From a virus, in the IMG/VR virus record IMGVR_UViG_3300028557_000035, positions 1 through 64,000 of that record: a stretch of DNA of 64,000 nt. One strand, 5' to 3'. Within the stretch, counting starts at the first letter, position 1; every line of letters begins with the position of its first letter. The position numbers were made by a program, and so were the translations under genes. This document shows positions 6,766 to 16,038 of this stretch, in pieces. The notes below the pieces were generated by a model, which ran no database searches, had not been told where the DNA came from, and saw only the letters and a program-made list of their open reading frames with translations.

Positions 6766-8153
6766 GAACATACGATAAACGAATTGGCTTCTTAGTAAGC
6801 TCACAAACATTGATACCACATGGTGGTATAGGACAATTTACAAAAAGCTTTTGTGAATTGATGGATAGTCATAATATTAAAGTTGATATCATTACTGATA
6901 AACAACCGCAGAATACAGATTTCATCAAGTCACTTAATGCAAAAATTATCGCACCGACTAATGTATTAAAATACACAGACCATAGTGCTATCTTTATGTA
7001 TGGTGATACATTCTGCTATGAGCGTATGGCCAACTTCCGTAATAGTATTGTTGAAGCACTAGAAGAAAATATGTATGATGCACTCGTATGTAATACATAT
7101 GAAACTGTGCAATTAGCTTCAACTATGGGATTAGAAGATATTATTCAAATTATTGCGTACACTCACTTAGAAAGTCAAATCTTTACTAATACTTCAAATC
7201 CATTTCTATTAAGTACGAATGAAATGATGCGTAAACAATTAGAGATGAATGCATTGTTTATAGGGACACAAAGTAAATACAATCAATTGCAATTTCAAAA
7301 TGCATATGAATTACCTATCCCATTGCCAGAAAAAGATTTATTAAAAGAACACCATAAGCCACGTGAAGGTGTACTGTTTATTGGTAGATGGGAAGAGGGT
7401 AAGAATCCCGAACTCTATTTAGATTTAATTGAGCAAACACGATTGCCAGCAAGAGTAATGACAAGTGCGACTGGTGCTAAAAAGTTTGAAGCACGATTAA
7501 AAGAAATTGGTGTACCATATGAAATTCGTATAGGTATTATTGGTCAAGAGAAGGTTGATTTCATAACTAGTTGTCGTGTTGCATTTAATCCTAGTTTAGT
7601 TGAGAGTTACGGGATTGCATTTTTAGAACAAATGACACAAATGCCAACTGTTGCGTTAGATAATATACGATGGACTAACAATTTTAATAGTCAATATTTT
7701 TTCACTTGTACAAAACAAACAATGGTAACTGTAGTGGAAGCGTTGTATCATTCATATGACACTGCACAAAGTTGGTATGATGAAGGCTCATTAAAACATA
7801 CTCAAACTATGGATAGTTTAGTATTTCATAAATGGAATGATTGTTTTAATCAATTTGCTTGTAAACAATCAAGGAACAGTACTGCAGGTATTTGCAAGAC
7901 TCTCACTTCTCCAAATTTAACTGTTAGATATGCAGATTTTATTGCAACCCTAAACAGAAGAATAATCTGCATTGATGATGCCCGTAGTGTGTTTACAAAC
8001 AAATACAAATATCGTGTAATTTATACTGATGACGATACATATTTGACTCTTGATCCTGCATTTGTACCCGCACCAATTGTAATATTGCAACCAACTATAC
8101 AATCAAATCTTACCGGTAACCCAATGGAAGATTTGTTTGAAATTGAGAAATAA
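6762..8153 (+). CDS. GT4-like glycosyltransferase
   Basis: A 463-aa GT-B-fold glycosyltransferase. N-terminal HGGIGQF is the acceptor-side glycine loop; the C-terminal domain has FIGRWEEGKNPELYLDLI and the donor-binding ESYGIAFLEQM, an E-x7-E motif typical of GT4 retaining enzymes. About 90 residues at the C-terminus go beyond the core domain and are unassigned. It would transfer a sugar from a nucleotide donor, perhaps to phage DNA, virion protein or host glycan. Overlaps the tiny gene before it and abuts the GIY-YIG gene. Confidence 0.82.
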   Translation: MRTYDKRIGFLVSSQTLIPHGGIGQFTKSFCELMDSHNIKVDIITDKQPQNTDFIKSLNAKIIAPTNVLKYTDHSAIFMYGDTFCYERMANFRNSIVEALEENMYDALVCNTYETVQLASTMGLEDIIQIIAYTHLESQIFTNTSNPFLLSTNEMMRKQLEMNALFIGTQSKYNQLQFQNAYELPIPLPEKDLLKEHHKPREGVLFIGRWEEGKNPELYLDLIEQTRLPARVMTSATGAKKFEARLKEIGVPYEIRIGIIGQEKVDFITSCRVAFNPSLVESYGIAFLEQMTQMPTVALDNIRWTNNFNSQYFFTCTKQTMVTVVEALYHSYDTAQSWYDEGSLKHTQTMDSLVFHKWNDCFNQFACKQSRNSTAGICKTLTSPNLTVRYADFIATLNRRIICIDDARSVFTNKYKYRVIYTDDDTYLTLDPAFVPAPIVILQPTIQSNLTGNPMEDLFEIEK

Positions 8154-8671
8154 TGATGAAACAAAAAGTTATAGATTTTATTAATAGTAACAAGTTTAAA
8201 AATAAGTTTGGAATACCCTTCGTCATTTTTGACGGAGAGCTAAAAAAATACAAAACCGATAAATTACCAAATACCTGTGGTATATATATTACTCATAGTG
8301 ACAAGTTAGGAATAATATATATAGGAATGACTGAATCAAGTGCTAATAGTAGATTTGAAAGGCACATGGGTAGGGCAGACAAAGGTAAAGATTATGACAA
8401 AAATAAACCTCATAAAGTTTGGGATTATTTTCATAGCTGGTGTAAAACAGAAAGGTATAGTTTAGAACAAGATAGCGATTATATTTTTGTGTCTTTCCAA
8501 AACAAAATTACGAAAAAACAATTAGAATTCTTGGAAAGCGGATTAATCTTTGAATTTCAAACTTTACTGAATGATGATTGTTTTGAATGGTTTGGTTTTC
8601 AACAGTTAGAAAATCTTAAAGGAACTTTGTCCACGTCAAGAGATACAACAGATTTATTTGAAGGATTATGA
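8153..8671 (+). CDS. GIY-YIG family endonuclease
   Basis: A 172-aa protein with CGIYIT (GIY at residues 43-45) and IYIGMT (YIG at 56-58), followed by an arginine-bearing helix (SRFERHM) and a later glutamate helix (LEFLESGLIFEFQ), the usual order of catalytic parts. No DNA-binding accessory domain is evident. Such free-standing GIY-YIG proteins in phages are often homing or host-DNA nucleases. It sits between a glycosyltransferase and an epimerase in the same reading direction, which suggests insertion into a sugar operon. Confidence 0.8.
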   Translation: MMKQKVIDFINSNKFKNKFGIPFVIFDGELKKYKTDKLPNTCGIYITHSDKLGIIYIGMTESSANSRFERHMGRADKGKDYDKNKPHKVWDYFHSWCKTERYSLEQDSDYIFVSFQNKITKKQLEFLESGLIFEFQTLLNDDCFEWFGFQQLENLKGTLSTSRDTTDLFEGL

Positions 8672-9492
8672 AAAAGATTTTAATTACAGGTAACAGTGGT
8701 TACATTGGTTCACATCTTACTAAGATGTTGAAGGGTGAATATCAAGTGTATGGTTTAGATAAAGTAGAACCACAAGAATCACCTTATACATTTTATCAAT
8801 GTGATATCAATAGACCATTTAGTTTAGAAGATGAATTTGATTGTGTTATTCATTTAGCCGCATTGGTTAATGTAGGTGAAAGTGAACAGAAACCTATTCA
8901 ATACTATATGACTAATTTGAATGGTACAATGAATGTACTAAACAAGATTAAGACAAAGAACTTTATCTTTGCAAGTACAGGTGCCGCACAAGATTGTGAG
9001 AGTGCATATGGTATCAGTAAACGTGCGGCAGAGGATGTAGTGAAAGAATATTGTACAACTCATCGTCAAATACCATATACAATCTTTAGATTTTATAATG
9101 TTATTGGAAGCGAAGGCTTTGCTCCCACTAACCCCGATGGGTTAATGTACAATCTCATTATGGCTATGCAATCAAAAGAGTTTACTGTATTTGGTAATGA
9201 TTATGAAGTATCACCCGATGGCACTTGTGTGCGTGATTATGTACACGTAAACGAGATATGTGACGCATTGAAACAAGCTATTGAGAAGCCTAGCAATAGC
9301 GTTGAATCACTTGGTCACGGAGTAGGATATACTGTTAAAGAGATTGTTGATGAGTTTCAAAAAGTCAATGATGTTAGCTTCAACGTGAAATACGGCCCAA
9401 GAAGAAAGGGCGATATTGCTAGCAGTGTGCTAGAAGATGTGTCACCTTATATGCGTAACTTGTATACGATGGATCAGTTATTGAAGATTTAA
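8668..9492 (+). CDS. NAD-dependent epimerase/dehydratase (GalE-like SDR)
   Basis: Extended SDR enzyme of 274 aa. Rossmann glycine motif GNSGYIGSH at the N-terminus; AAL after the fourth strand; catalytic YGISK (Tyr-x3-Lys); and the GalE-type DGTCVRDYVHV segment. Shorter than bacterial GalE (about 338 aa). Probably interconverts or dehydrates a UDP-sugar feeding the glycosyltransferase upstream. The stop abuts the stop of a minus-strand gene with no gap. Confidence 0.88.
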   Translation: MKKILITGNSGYIGSHLTKMLKGEYQVYGLDKVEPQESPYTFYQCDINRPFSLEDEFDCVIHLAALVNVGESEQKPIQYYMTNLNGTMNVLNKIKTKNFIFASTGAAQDCESAYGISKRAAEDVVKEYCTTHRQIPYTIFRFYNVIGSEGFAPTNPDGLMYNLIMAMQSKEFTVFGNDYEVSPDGTCVRDYVHVNEICDALKQAIEKPSNSVESLGHGVGYTVKEIVDEFQKVNDVSFNVKYGPRRKGDIASSVLEDVSPYMRNLYTMDQLLKI

Positions 9493-10170
9493 TTATGCTA
9501 AGTGTGTCATTAGCGTATTCATTTGTTTAACTCCACCTTTTGACAACTGAAATCCTTTTTGACCTGCACGATTGATTCGTTGGTCATAACTAGGATGACT
9601 GCTATTAGGCAGTTTAGTTATACTATTGTAAAAGTCGTAATCAGATTGTTTTTGATGCAAGAACTTAAACATCTCAACTTTGTTGTAGCCCAAAGCCCTA
9701 CATAACCTAATAGCAAAGTCGTCAGCATCCATTTCTTCCCGACGTGCTTGCCCGAGATCAGGCTGAAAACCGTGTCCTAGGGCAATGTGTCCCAGTTCAT
9801 GTGCTATAGCAAATGCCAGTGTAGCATCAGGAGCATCCCAAAACACAGTTAGGTCAAGACTGACAGTGCGATTGTCAGCATTTCCTTGAACCCATTGGTC
9901 ATTCGACATAACACGAACCTTTGTCCCTGTCAGTCTTTGTGCCCATTCTGGACCGGCGGCTCGCATTAATTTACCTAACATACCATTACTACGTTGTTGC
10001 AGTTGTTCGAATCTAGGCATCCAAACGTCAGGTTGTTTTTTTATAGTTTCTAAATCTTGATATTCACCTGCTTTAGCTAAACCAGTAGCGCCCAATGCGG
10101 CGGCACCCGCTACACCTTTAAGTAAGTCTCTACGGCTAATAGCTTCGCTGATGAATTCGTTTGCTCTCAC
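9493..10170 (-). CDS. M48-like metallopeptidase with capsid-targeting-like leader and Tat motif
   Basis: I start this gene at GTG 10170, one base after the upstream stop, giving MRANEFISEA followed by ISRRDLLKGV. The first ten residues resemble the T4 capsid-targeting sequence MKTYQEFIAEA, cleaved after an L/I-x-E motif. The SRRDLLKG plus Ala-rich stretch is a textbook twin-arginine signal. The enzyme core has HELGH (His124, Glu125, His128) and a downstream REEMDAD supplying the third ligand, as in M48 proteases. 225 aa. A longer TTG start would overlap the previous gene by over 30 nt. Target unknown: it may act in the virion, during entry, or in the periplasm. Confidence 0.82.
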   Translation of the reverse strand: MRANEFISEAISRRDLLKGVAGAAALGATGLAKAGEYQDLETIKKQPDVWMPRFEQLQQRSNGMLGKLMRAAGPEWAQRLTGTKVRVMSNDQWVQGNADNRTVSLDLTVFWDAPDATLAFAIAHELGHIALGHGFQPDLGQARREEMDADDFAIRLCRALGYNKVEMFKFLHQKQSDYDFYNSITKLPNSSHPSYDQRINRAGQKGFQLSKGGVKQMNTLMTHLA

Positions 10171-10171
10171 G

Positions 10172-10726
10172 TTATTTCTTAAGGTTTCTAATTTTCTGTT
10201 CAGCAATCATTACCAATTTTTCCATCTGTTGTACACTTTCACAGTTCCATCTGCGTAGTGCTTTGTTGATTGGGCTATCCGGATCTCGTTTAGTCTTAGC
10301 ACTTGCGTGAGCCTTCTTCATTCCACTCATTCTAGCACAGAATGATTTACGGCGTTTAGCGGCTTTACTACCCTTCTTTAGTTTTGAAGGCTTAGTAGTA
10401 ACAGCAGTCTTTAGTTTAGATCCTGGATTCTCTCTGCGATATGCTTTGACAGCCTTACTGCTCATGCCATCAGTTTTGTCTTTTTTGTTGACCTTTTGCC
10501 AATCCTCATCTAAATCTTCTTCTTGTATATCTTTTGGCTTCTTACCAGCCTTTTTCATACTAATAGCAATAGCGGCTTGTTGTGCTGGATTAGCGGCTTC
10601 ATCAATGTTCTTTGGATAGCCGGGCTTTGGTTTGCATTTGCAAGTTCCGGGTTTGCAAGTGCAACCTCTCATTCCACATTGTGGACAAATCTTGCTTGAT
10701 TCTGTTAGTACTTCAGTAATTTTCAT
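10172..10726 (-). CDS. Basic, Cys-rich phage protein with capsid-targeting-like leader, 184 aa
   Basis: Begins MKITEVLTESSK, matching the short leader type ending in L/I-x-E. A cysteine cluster follows (CPQCGMRGCTC, then CKC), probably zinc binding. The second half is strongly basic and includes RRKSFCARMSGMKK and INKALRRWNC, a combination I recognise from many T4-like phage hypotheticals. A basic, possibly DNA-associated virion protein is plausible. First gene of a two-gene minus operon with a late-type octamer (rc) upstream at 10782-10789. Confidence 0.75.
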   Translation of the reverse strand: MKITEVLTESSKICPQCGMRGCTCKPGTCKCKPKPGYPKNIDEAANPAQQAAIAISMKKAGKKPKDIQEEDLDEDWQKVNKKDKTDGMSSKAVKAYRRENPGSKLKTAVTTKPSKLKKGSKAAKRRKSFCARMSGMKKAHASAKTKRDPDSPINKALRRWNCESVQQMEKLVMIAEQKIRNLKK

Positions 10727-10744
10727 AGTGGTATCCGTAAATAG

Positions 10745-10773
10745 TTGACTTTATTGCGTAGGTATGCTACACT
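10745..10773 (+). promoter_or_regulatory. Sigma70-type promoter before the UV endonuclease gene
   Basis: TTGACT and TACACT spaced by 17 nt, 30 nt upstream of the ATG at 10804. Good -35, weaker -10. Confidence 0.5.
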
Positions 10774-10781
10774 ACATCTAT

Positions 10782-10789
10782 TATTTATC
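10782..10789 (-). promoter_or_regulatory. T4-late-type octamer for the minus-strand operon
   Basis: GATAAATA on the minus strand, about 55 nt before the ATG at 10726. Fits late expression of the putatively virion-packaged proteins. Confidence 0.4.
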
Positions 10790-10803
10790 ATTTTGGTCTA
10801 TCT

Positions 10804-11832
10804 ATGCACACAAATCAGTCAATCAAACGTATCGGTTTCGCTTGTAAATGGGCAGAAATCAATCACAAAGATGAGATTGTTTCAGTCGAAGGTTTTAACA
10901 CAGGAGGTACAACTCAAGCTTGGGCAAAGCGTAATAATCGAAGTGTAGTAGAAGAAAAGATTATGGATGTTGCTAAACGCAATATTATGAATACTCACGC
11001 ACTTGTTAAACGTGTTGCTACACTAGAACCAGAATTGCGTATGTTGCGTTTGACTAGCGACATGCTTAGTTTCTATACTATGGATGAATACAAAGACTTT
11101 TGGCATAGTACAGATGTACAGAATAGCTTGGCTCGATGGTTTGCCCCTATAGGTGAAACAGCACGTGCTAATGATGTGCGTCTTAGCTTTCACCCCGATC
11201 AGTTTGTTGTTTTAGCAAGCGACCGTGATGAGGTAGTAAATAAGAGTATTGAAGAATTTGAATATCATTGTGACATGGTTCGTTTTATGGGCTATGGCAA
11301 ATCATTTCAAGACTTCAAAGTAAACGTACACATTTCAGGACGTAGAGGCCCACAAGGCATTAGGGATGTGTACAACAGATTGTCGCCAGAAGCGAGAAAC
11401 ACACTAACACTAGAGAATGAGGAATACACACATGGACTTACAGACTGCTTATCATTATCTGACCTCGTACCTACGGTCATGGACATACATCATCACTGGA
11501 TACGTGAAGGGGAATACATTGAACCTACTGATGACCGTGTTAAAAGGGTTATTGACAGTTGGCGTGGCGTTCGCCCTACTTTACACTATTCTGTCAGTAG
11601 GGAAGATTGTCTTGTTGAACACTCCCGCAATGAACGTCCCGCCCATGATGCGTTGATTGAGGCAGGATACAGTAAGCAAAAACTTCGGGCACATAGTGAT
11701 TACTATTGGAACGAAGCTGTTAACGATTGGGCATTGACATTCATTGATAATTTTGATATGATGTGTGAATCAAAGGCAAAGAATCTTGCCAGCTTTAAAT
11801 TACTAGAGAGATATAAATGTTTGAAAAATTAA
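10804..11832 (+). CDS. uvdE: UV damage endonuclease (UvdE/UVDE family)
   Basis: TIM-barrel nuclease nicking DNA 5' of UV photoproducts. At 342 aa it is close to bacterial UVDE. Metal-ligand motifs appear in order: LSFHPDQFVVL, VNVHISG, LTLENEE, DIHHHW, and LRAHSDYYW near the C-terminus. Its N-terminus is the usual RIGFACKW. The enzyme gives repair independent of UvrABC, useful for a phage in sunlit water. Its end overlaps the next gene, and repair/replication genes follow. Confidence 0.93.
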   Translation: MHTNQSIKRIGFACKWAEINHKDEIVSVEGFNTGGTTQAWAKRNNRSVVEEKIMDVAKRNIMNTHALVKRVATLEPELRMLRLTSDMLSFYTMDEYKDFWHSTDVQNSLARWFAPIGETARANDVRLSFHPDQFVVLASDRDEVVNKSIEEFEYHCDMVRFMGYGKSFQDFKVNVHISGRRGPQGIRDVYNRLSPEARNTLTLENEEYTHGLTDCLSLSDLVPTVMDIHHHWIREGEYIEPTDDRVKRVIDSWRGVRPTLHYSVSREDCLVEHSRNERPAHDALIEAGYSKQKLRAHSDYYWNEAVNDWALTFIDNFDMMCESKAKNLASFKLLERYKCLKN

Positions 11833-12227
11833 AGAATTTATTTAAGAAGCCAGAAGTTAAATCTGAGCCTGCACCTAAGAAGGTTAAAGAAAAGAAAGTT
11901 GCACCCGAACTTACTGCTAAAGAGAAAGCAACGGCGGCTGGCGAGCCATACGTTAACATTCTAAGTATGGAGCTTGACCCCAATGATGTTAATAACGGTG
12001 CATTTGAATTAGATTGGAATGATAAGTTCATTTTGAATTTGATTCGTGCAGGGTATAAACAAAAAGATAGTGATACAGATGATGTACTAGTAGACCGCTG
12101 GTTCCAAACAGTTTGCAGAAATATCGCATTAGAAGTATATGAGCAACAACAGGCTGATCCTACAAACCGTGACTTACGTGTGGTCCGTACTAAAAACTTG
12201 GGTGATGGCCGTACAGAAGTTAGTTGA
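11817..12227 (+). CDS. Conserved T4-like phage protein, 136 aa
   Basis: Lys/Pro/Glu-rich N-terminus of about 35 residues, then a conserved domain with GEPYVNILSMELDPND and FELDWNDKFILNLIRAGY. I recognise this as a protein common in T4-like cyanophages, without established function. Overlaps the uvdE end by 16 nt. Confidence 0.75.
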   Translation: MFEKLKNLFKKPEVKSEPAPKKVKEKKVAPELTAKEKATAAGEPYVNILSMELDPNDVNNGAFELDWNDKFILNLIRAGYKQKDSDTDDVLVDRWFQTVCRNIALEVYEQQQADPTNRDLRVVRTKNLGDGRTEVS

Positions 12228-12259
12228 AGTAGTGTTGTAAAAATACAACAAAATAAAAT

Positions 12260-12288
12260 TTGACAATAATACCATATGGATGTATAAT
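12260..12288 (+). promoter_or_regulatory. Sigma70-type promoter before the helicase gene
   Basis: Perfect TTGACA and TATAAT boxes, 17-nt spacer, in the gap before the ATG at 12319. Confidence 0.85.
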
Positions 12289-12318
12289 ACATACATTGCA
12301 ACAAACTATAGGTAACAC

Positions 12319-14127
12319 ATGAAGCGTAATAAAACATCAGTAGCGTTAGCAGTTGATGAAATTTCAATTCCCGATATCGAACCATTACAACAGGAATATC
12401 TAGTAGACAATATTCTTGATGCAATCACTAGGTTTTTAAAATCAGCCGTAAAAAAAGCTATTGTAGTGCAGGCTCCTACTGGTAGTGGTAAAAGTTTCAC
12501 TATCACTAACTACACCTCTATTCTTATTGCACAAAACTTTAAGAAAATTAAAAATATTTTCTTTGCGGCGCCTTCACAGGAATGTGTTGACGAGCCACTT
12601 GAAAGTATGATGAAGTATGATGGCACCTACATTGGCAACAAATTAGTTAAAGTCTATGACAGTAAACAATTGAAATATTCATTGGTCAATAATATTGACT
12701 TACCGGGTGACATTCGTTATTTCTTTATGACTACACAATATATGTATGGTCTGTATGAGAACTATGACCCAGCGAATCCCGATGACTTTGATTTGATGTT
12801 ACCCGATCTTATCTTTAATGATGAGGCACATCGTGGTTTAGGCGTACCTGACAAGTCAACTACTAAAGATGACCAGGGCATTACTAATAATAACTGGGAA
12901 CCTAAATGGTTTGACATGCAGACTGCAATGATGGATAGTGGTACTATCGTCATTCATTTGACTGCAACACCTACCCAATCTCAACGTATGAAAACATTGG
13001 TTGGTGCTGACAAGTACATACAGTTGCCTACAATGCCTAAATTCAAAGAAGCAAATGCATTCACTAAATTTGAATATCATGGAAATCGTGAAGATTTGAA
13101 TGAGACATTAGATGCCGCCTACAAGACATTTGCTTGGCAAGTTAATGAGATTCGCAATCAACAAGTTTTGATTCCACAAGACACATGGGATTCTGTTTCT
13201 GATAAGATACCAAAAATGATGCCCGGCATCATTATTAGTTTAGGACGCAATAACGCAGTTAATGGTATCCCAATTGGTGCAGTAATGAAAGATGTTAAAG
13301 AGTTCGTTAAACGAATCAATGCGGTGTTGTTTGTTTCTACATCTAAAGAAAAGCATTTTGATGGTAAGGCTATCAAGCGCATGAGTGACGGTATTAAATT
13401 GGCTAATAGCCCTGCTTACCTGAACAGACCGCTTGTGATGGTTGTTGTTGATTCAGGTAAGATGGGTATCAACATTCCTCGATTGATTACGGCAGTAGTT
13501 TGTAAAGTCCCCGCACAACAAAAGATTCACAACAGCTATACACAGTTTGTTGCACGTACTTGTCGTTTGCCTTTCTTCCGTGACCATGAATTGGGAATTG
13601 AATTCATTCGCAAGATGAAAGTGTCCGATGAAGTGAAATCACTAGTGTGTTCATACTATTCGTTACTGTCTACATCGTTTGCCATTCTTCCGCAAGATAC
13701 TGAATTGATGCAGTTAGTAGAAGAATTCTACACAGAAGATACGTTTGAAATGATCGATGGTATCGATTACATTCTGAAGGGAGTGTTCGGAGGTAAGGAT
13801 CCAAAAAAGTTGCTTTCGGGTTTGCGACTTGCGTTTGATAACGGCCAACTTAATCAATTGTTTCGCAAGGACCATTGTGAAGCCTGTAAAGGTGTTTGTT
13901 TTGAGCAAGCAATTAAGGGTTACATTGAACAATACGGAGACGATACTAGTTCATTAGGAGACTTCATTGAAGATTGGAAAACTACATTGCAAGTAGATCA
14001 TATTGATGGTAATCGTTACAATAACGACACATCAAATCATGCAACAGTTTGTCCAAATGTACATATGTTGAAAACTCAGAGACAAAAAGACTTTTTGAAC
14101 AAATATACTTTTGGCAATAAAAAATAA
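12319..14127 (+). CDS. SF2 helicase fused to a C-terminal HNH nuclease-like domain
   Basis: A 602-aa protein. Helicase motifs: APTGSGKS Walker A (52-59), NDEAH Walker B (DEAH 168-171), TATPT motif III (from 215), and C-terminal QFVARTCR as motif VI. The last ~90 residues form a separate part: HCEACKGVC (about 519-528), VDHIDGNRYNND (about 559-570), then NHATVCPNVHMLK, a zinc-bound HNH layout (two Cys pairs plus DH...N...H). The pairing resembles restriction or repair nucleases rather than the T4 replicative helicases. It may process or degrade host DNA or act in recombination. Own sigma70-type promoter. Confidence 0.82.
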   Translation: MKRNKTSVALAVDEISIPDIEPLQQEYLVDNILDAITRFLKSAVKKAIVVQAPTGSGKSFTITNYTSILIAQNFKKIKNIFFAAPSQECVDEPLESMMKYDGTYIGNKLVKVYDSKQLKYSLVNNIDLPGDIRYFFMTTQYMYGLYENYDPANPDDFDLMLPDLIFNDEAHRGLGVPDKSTTKDDQGITNNNWEPKWFDMQTAMMDSGTIVIHLTATPTQSQRMKTLVGADKYIQLPTMPKFKEANAFTKFEYHGNREDLNETLDAAYKTFAWQVNEIRNQQVLIPQDTWDSVSDKIPKMMPGIIISLGRNNAVNGIPIGAVMKDVKEFVKRINAVLFVSTSKEKHFDGKAIKRMSDGIKLANSPAYLNRPLVMVVVDSGKMGINIPRLITAVVCKVPAQQKIHNSYTQFVARTCRLPFFRDHELGIEFIRKMKVSDEVKSLVCSYYSLLSTSFAILPQDTELMQLVEEFYTEDTFEMIDGIDYILKGVFGGKDPKKLLSGLRLAFDNGQLNQLFRKDHCEACKGVCFEQAIKGYIEQYGDDTSSLGDFIEDWKTTLQVDHIDGNRYNNDTSNHATVCPNVHMLKTQRQKDFLNKYTFGNKK

Positions 14128-14138
14128 GAAAGAGTTAA

Positions 14139-15008
14139 ATGTCAACTAATATTCGCACTAGCCACAAAGGTATTTGGAGTGTAGACCTTGAAAGATATAT
14201 TCCTTTCTCTATATTTGAAAATGAGGCAGCATCTCGAGGATATCGTGCTAAAGATAGAAGACCAGAAGAGCATATTATACATAATGGATTTACTATTAGG
14301 TCTAATAATGGCGTAGATTGTGAACTAAAAGTTGTTACCAAGGGATATCCAGAAGGTAAACCCAAAGTAGTGTATATTGCTGGTTTTAAAAATGCAGAAG
14401 CTAAAACTCTAATATTGAGACAGGAAATTGAATCTAAAGGAATGGTCATAGTACATGACAATCGTGATTATCTCTTCATCCAATTAGCAGAAAATGTTAT
14501 GGATGGTTTTTGGGAACTAGTTGACTGTGTTGAAAATATTAATACAATTCTTAGAAGTCCCGGTGGTCCTAGAAGAAGTATTACCATTAATCCACACAAT
14601 TATGCGATTGCATCAGCCGAAGTGTTATATACTGCACAAAAATACGGAATGCCTGTTTTATTAGGCAGGGGTGCAGATATTTTTGATAACCTTCATGTAA
14701 AAAAATTAGTTACTAAAGGTTATAGTATTGCAGGACGACAACAACTTACAACCAAAAATGCATATTGTGAGCATATTGTTCCGTGTGCCTGGATAGAAAA
14801 AACGGCATTAGAAATGTATAAAAACAACTATTCTGTACAAGATGTTGCTGATATGATACAGCGAAATTTAGCAGTGGCTTATATTAGCGATGCAGAAGCC
14901 GATTTGTTAAACAATTATTTTAAATGGAAAACAACTATGCCCCCTAATTGGAAAGACGGCGACAATGTGATTGACCGTTTAACTCAGGCTGGCATCATCA
15001 TGACTTGA
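14139..15008 (+). CDS. Conserved phage protein with HNH-like CEHIVPC motif, 289 aa
   Basis: Unrecognised N-terminal two-thirds with alternating strands and helices. Near residues 207-215 it reads YCEHIVPCAW, similar to the first half of HNH nuclease motifs, followed by two helices (VQDVADMIQRNLAVAYI). Related T4-like phage hypotheticals carry the same EH-[IV]-VPC pattern. No second HNH His is obvious, so nuclease activity is only a possibility. Follows the helicase-HNH gene by 11 nt. Confidence 0.6.
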   Translation: MSTNIRTSHKGIWSVDLERYIPFSIFENEAASRGYRAKDRRPEEHIIHNGFTIRSNNGVDCELKVVTKGYPEGKPKVVYIAGFKNAEAKTLILRQEIESKGMVIVHDNRDYLFIQLAENVMDGFWELVDCVENINTILRSPGGPRRSITINPHNYAIASAEVLYTAQKYGMPVLLGRGADIFDNLHVKKLVTKGYSIAGRQQLTTKNAYCEHIVPCAWIEKTALEMYKNNYSVQDVADMIQRNLAVAYISDAEADLLNNYFKWKTTMPPNWKDGDNVIDRLTQAGIIMT

Positions 15009-15033
15009 CATTTATTAAATAATAGTATATAAT
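15005..15033 (+). promoter_or_regulatory. Sigma70-type promoter giving a leaderless start
   Basis: TTGACA and TATAAT with a 17-nt spacer. The -35 overlaps the TGA stop of the upstream gene. The -10 box ends 6 nt before the exonuclease ATG, so transcription should begin at or next to the start codon. Confidence 0.8.
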
Positions 15034-15039
15034 ACAAAT

Positions 15040-16038
15040 ATGAAATACGCACTTATCGACACAGCAAATACCTTCTTTCGGGCACGACACATTGCTTCAC
15101 GCAATAGTGATACTTGGGAGAAGATTGGAATGGCACTACATCTTACACTTGCATCAGTCAATCAGGTTGTACGCAAGTTTGGAGCCGATCACGTAGTGTT
15201 CTGCTTAGAAGGCCGTAGCTGGCGTAAGGATCATTATGCTCCGTATAAGAAAAATAGGGTAGTAGATACTCTATCACAGACTGAAGCTGAACGTGAAGAA
15301 AATGAAATGTTTTGGGATACGTATGAAAAGTTCACTACGTTTCTAAAAGAAAAAACAAACGTATCAGTACTCAGGCATGAACGTGCTGAAGCTGATGATA
15401 TGATTGCCCGTTTCGTTCACTTACACCCAAATGACACGCATTACATTATTAGTTCTGATACTGATTACATTCAACTTATTAGTGACAACGTGCACCAATA
15501 CAACGGTATCACAAATCAATTCATCACCCTCGAAGGATACCATGATGAAAAGGGTAGATTAGTTGTAGATAAGAAAACTAAAGAACCCAAGTTACTTGGT
15601 GACCCACAATGGCATCTTTTTATGAAGTGTATGCGCGGTGATAGTTCTGACAATGTGTTCAGTGCTTATCCCGGGGTACGTGAGAAAGGTACTAAGAACA
15701 AAGTTGGACTAACTGAAGCGTATGCTGATAGACATAAAATGGGCTTCAATTGGAACAATATGATGTTGCAACGTTGGGTAGACCATAATGAGGTTGAACA
15801 CAGGGTTAAAGATGATTACGAACGTAACCGTGTACTGATTGACTTGACCGCACAACCACAAGAGATTAAAGATTTAGTTGACCAACGTATTAAAGAGGGT
15901 GTTCGTGTAACTACTACCCCTCAAGTAGGCATTCACTTTATGCGATTCTGTGGTAAGTATGAGTTGACTAAAATTAGTGACCAAGCTGAGACCTATGCAA
16001 AGTGGTTGAACAGTCCTTATAAAGGTAATTTAGTATGA
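15040..16038 (+). CDS. 5'-3' exonuclease / RNase H (FEN family)
   Basis: A 332-aa flap-endonuclease-type enzyme like T4 RNase H or T5 exonuclease, removing RNA primers and 5' flaps. N-terminal LIDTANTFFRAR gives the first catalytic Asp; the acidic cluster follows in AEADDMIARF and SSDTDYIQL; the GDSSDNV...PGVREKGTKNK segment is the DNA-binding helix-three-turn-helix. No ribosome binding site is present because the -10 box lies only 6 nt upstream; initiation is probably leaderless. Confidence 0.92.
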   Translation: MKYALIDTANTFFRARHIASRNSDTWEKIGMALHLTLASVNQVVRKFGADHVVFCLEGRSWRKDHYAPYKKNRVVDTLSQTEAEREENEMFWDTYEKFTTFLKEKTNVSVLRHERAEADDMIARFVHLHPNDTHYIISSDTDYIQLISDNVHQYNGITNQFITLEGYHDEKGRLVVDKKTKEPKLLGDPQWHLFMKCMRGDSSDNVFSAYPGVREKGTKNKVGLTEAYADRHKMGFNWNNMMLQRWVDHNEVEHRVKDDYERNRVLIDLTAQPQEIKDLVDQRIKEGVRVTTTPQVGIHFMRFCGKYELTKISDQAETYAKWLNSPYKGNLV

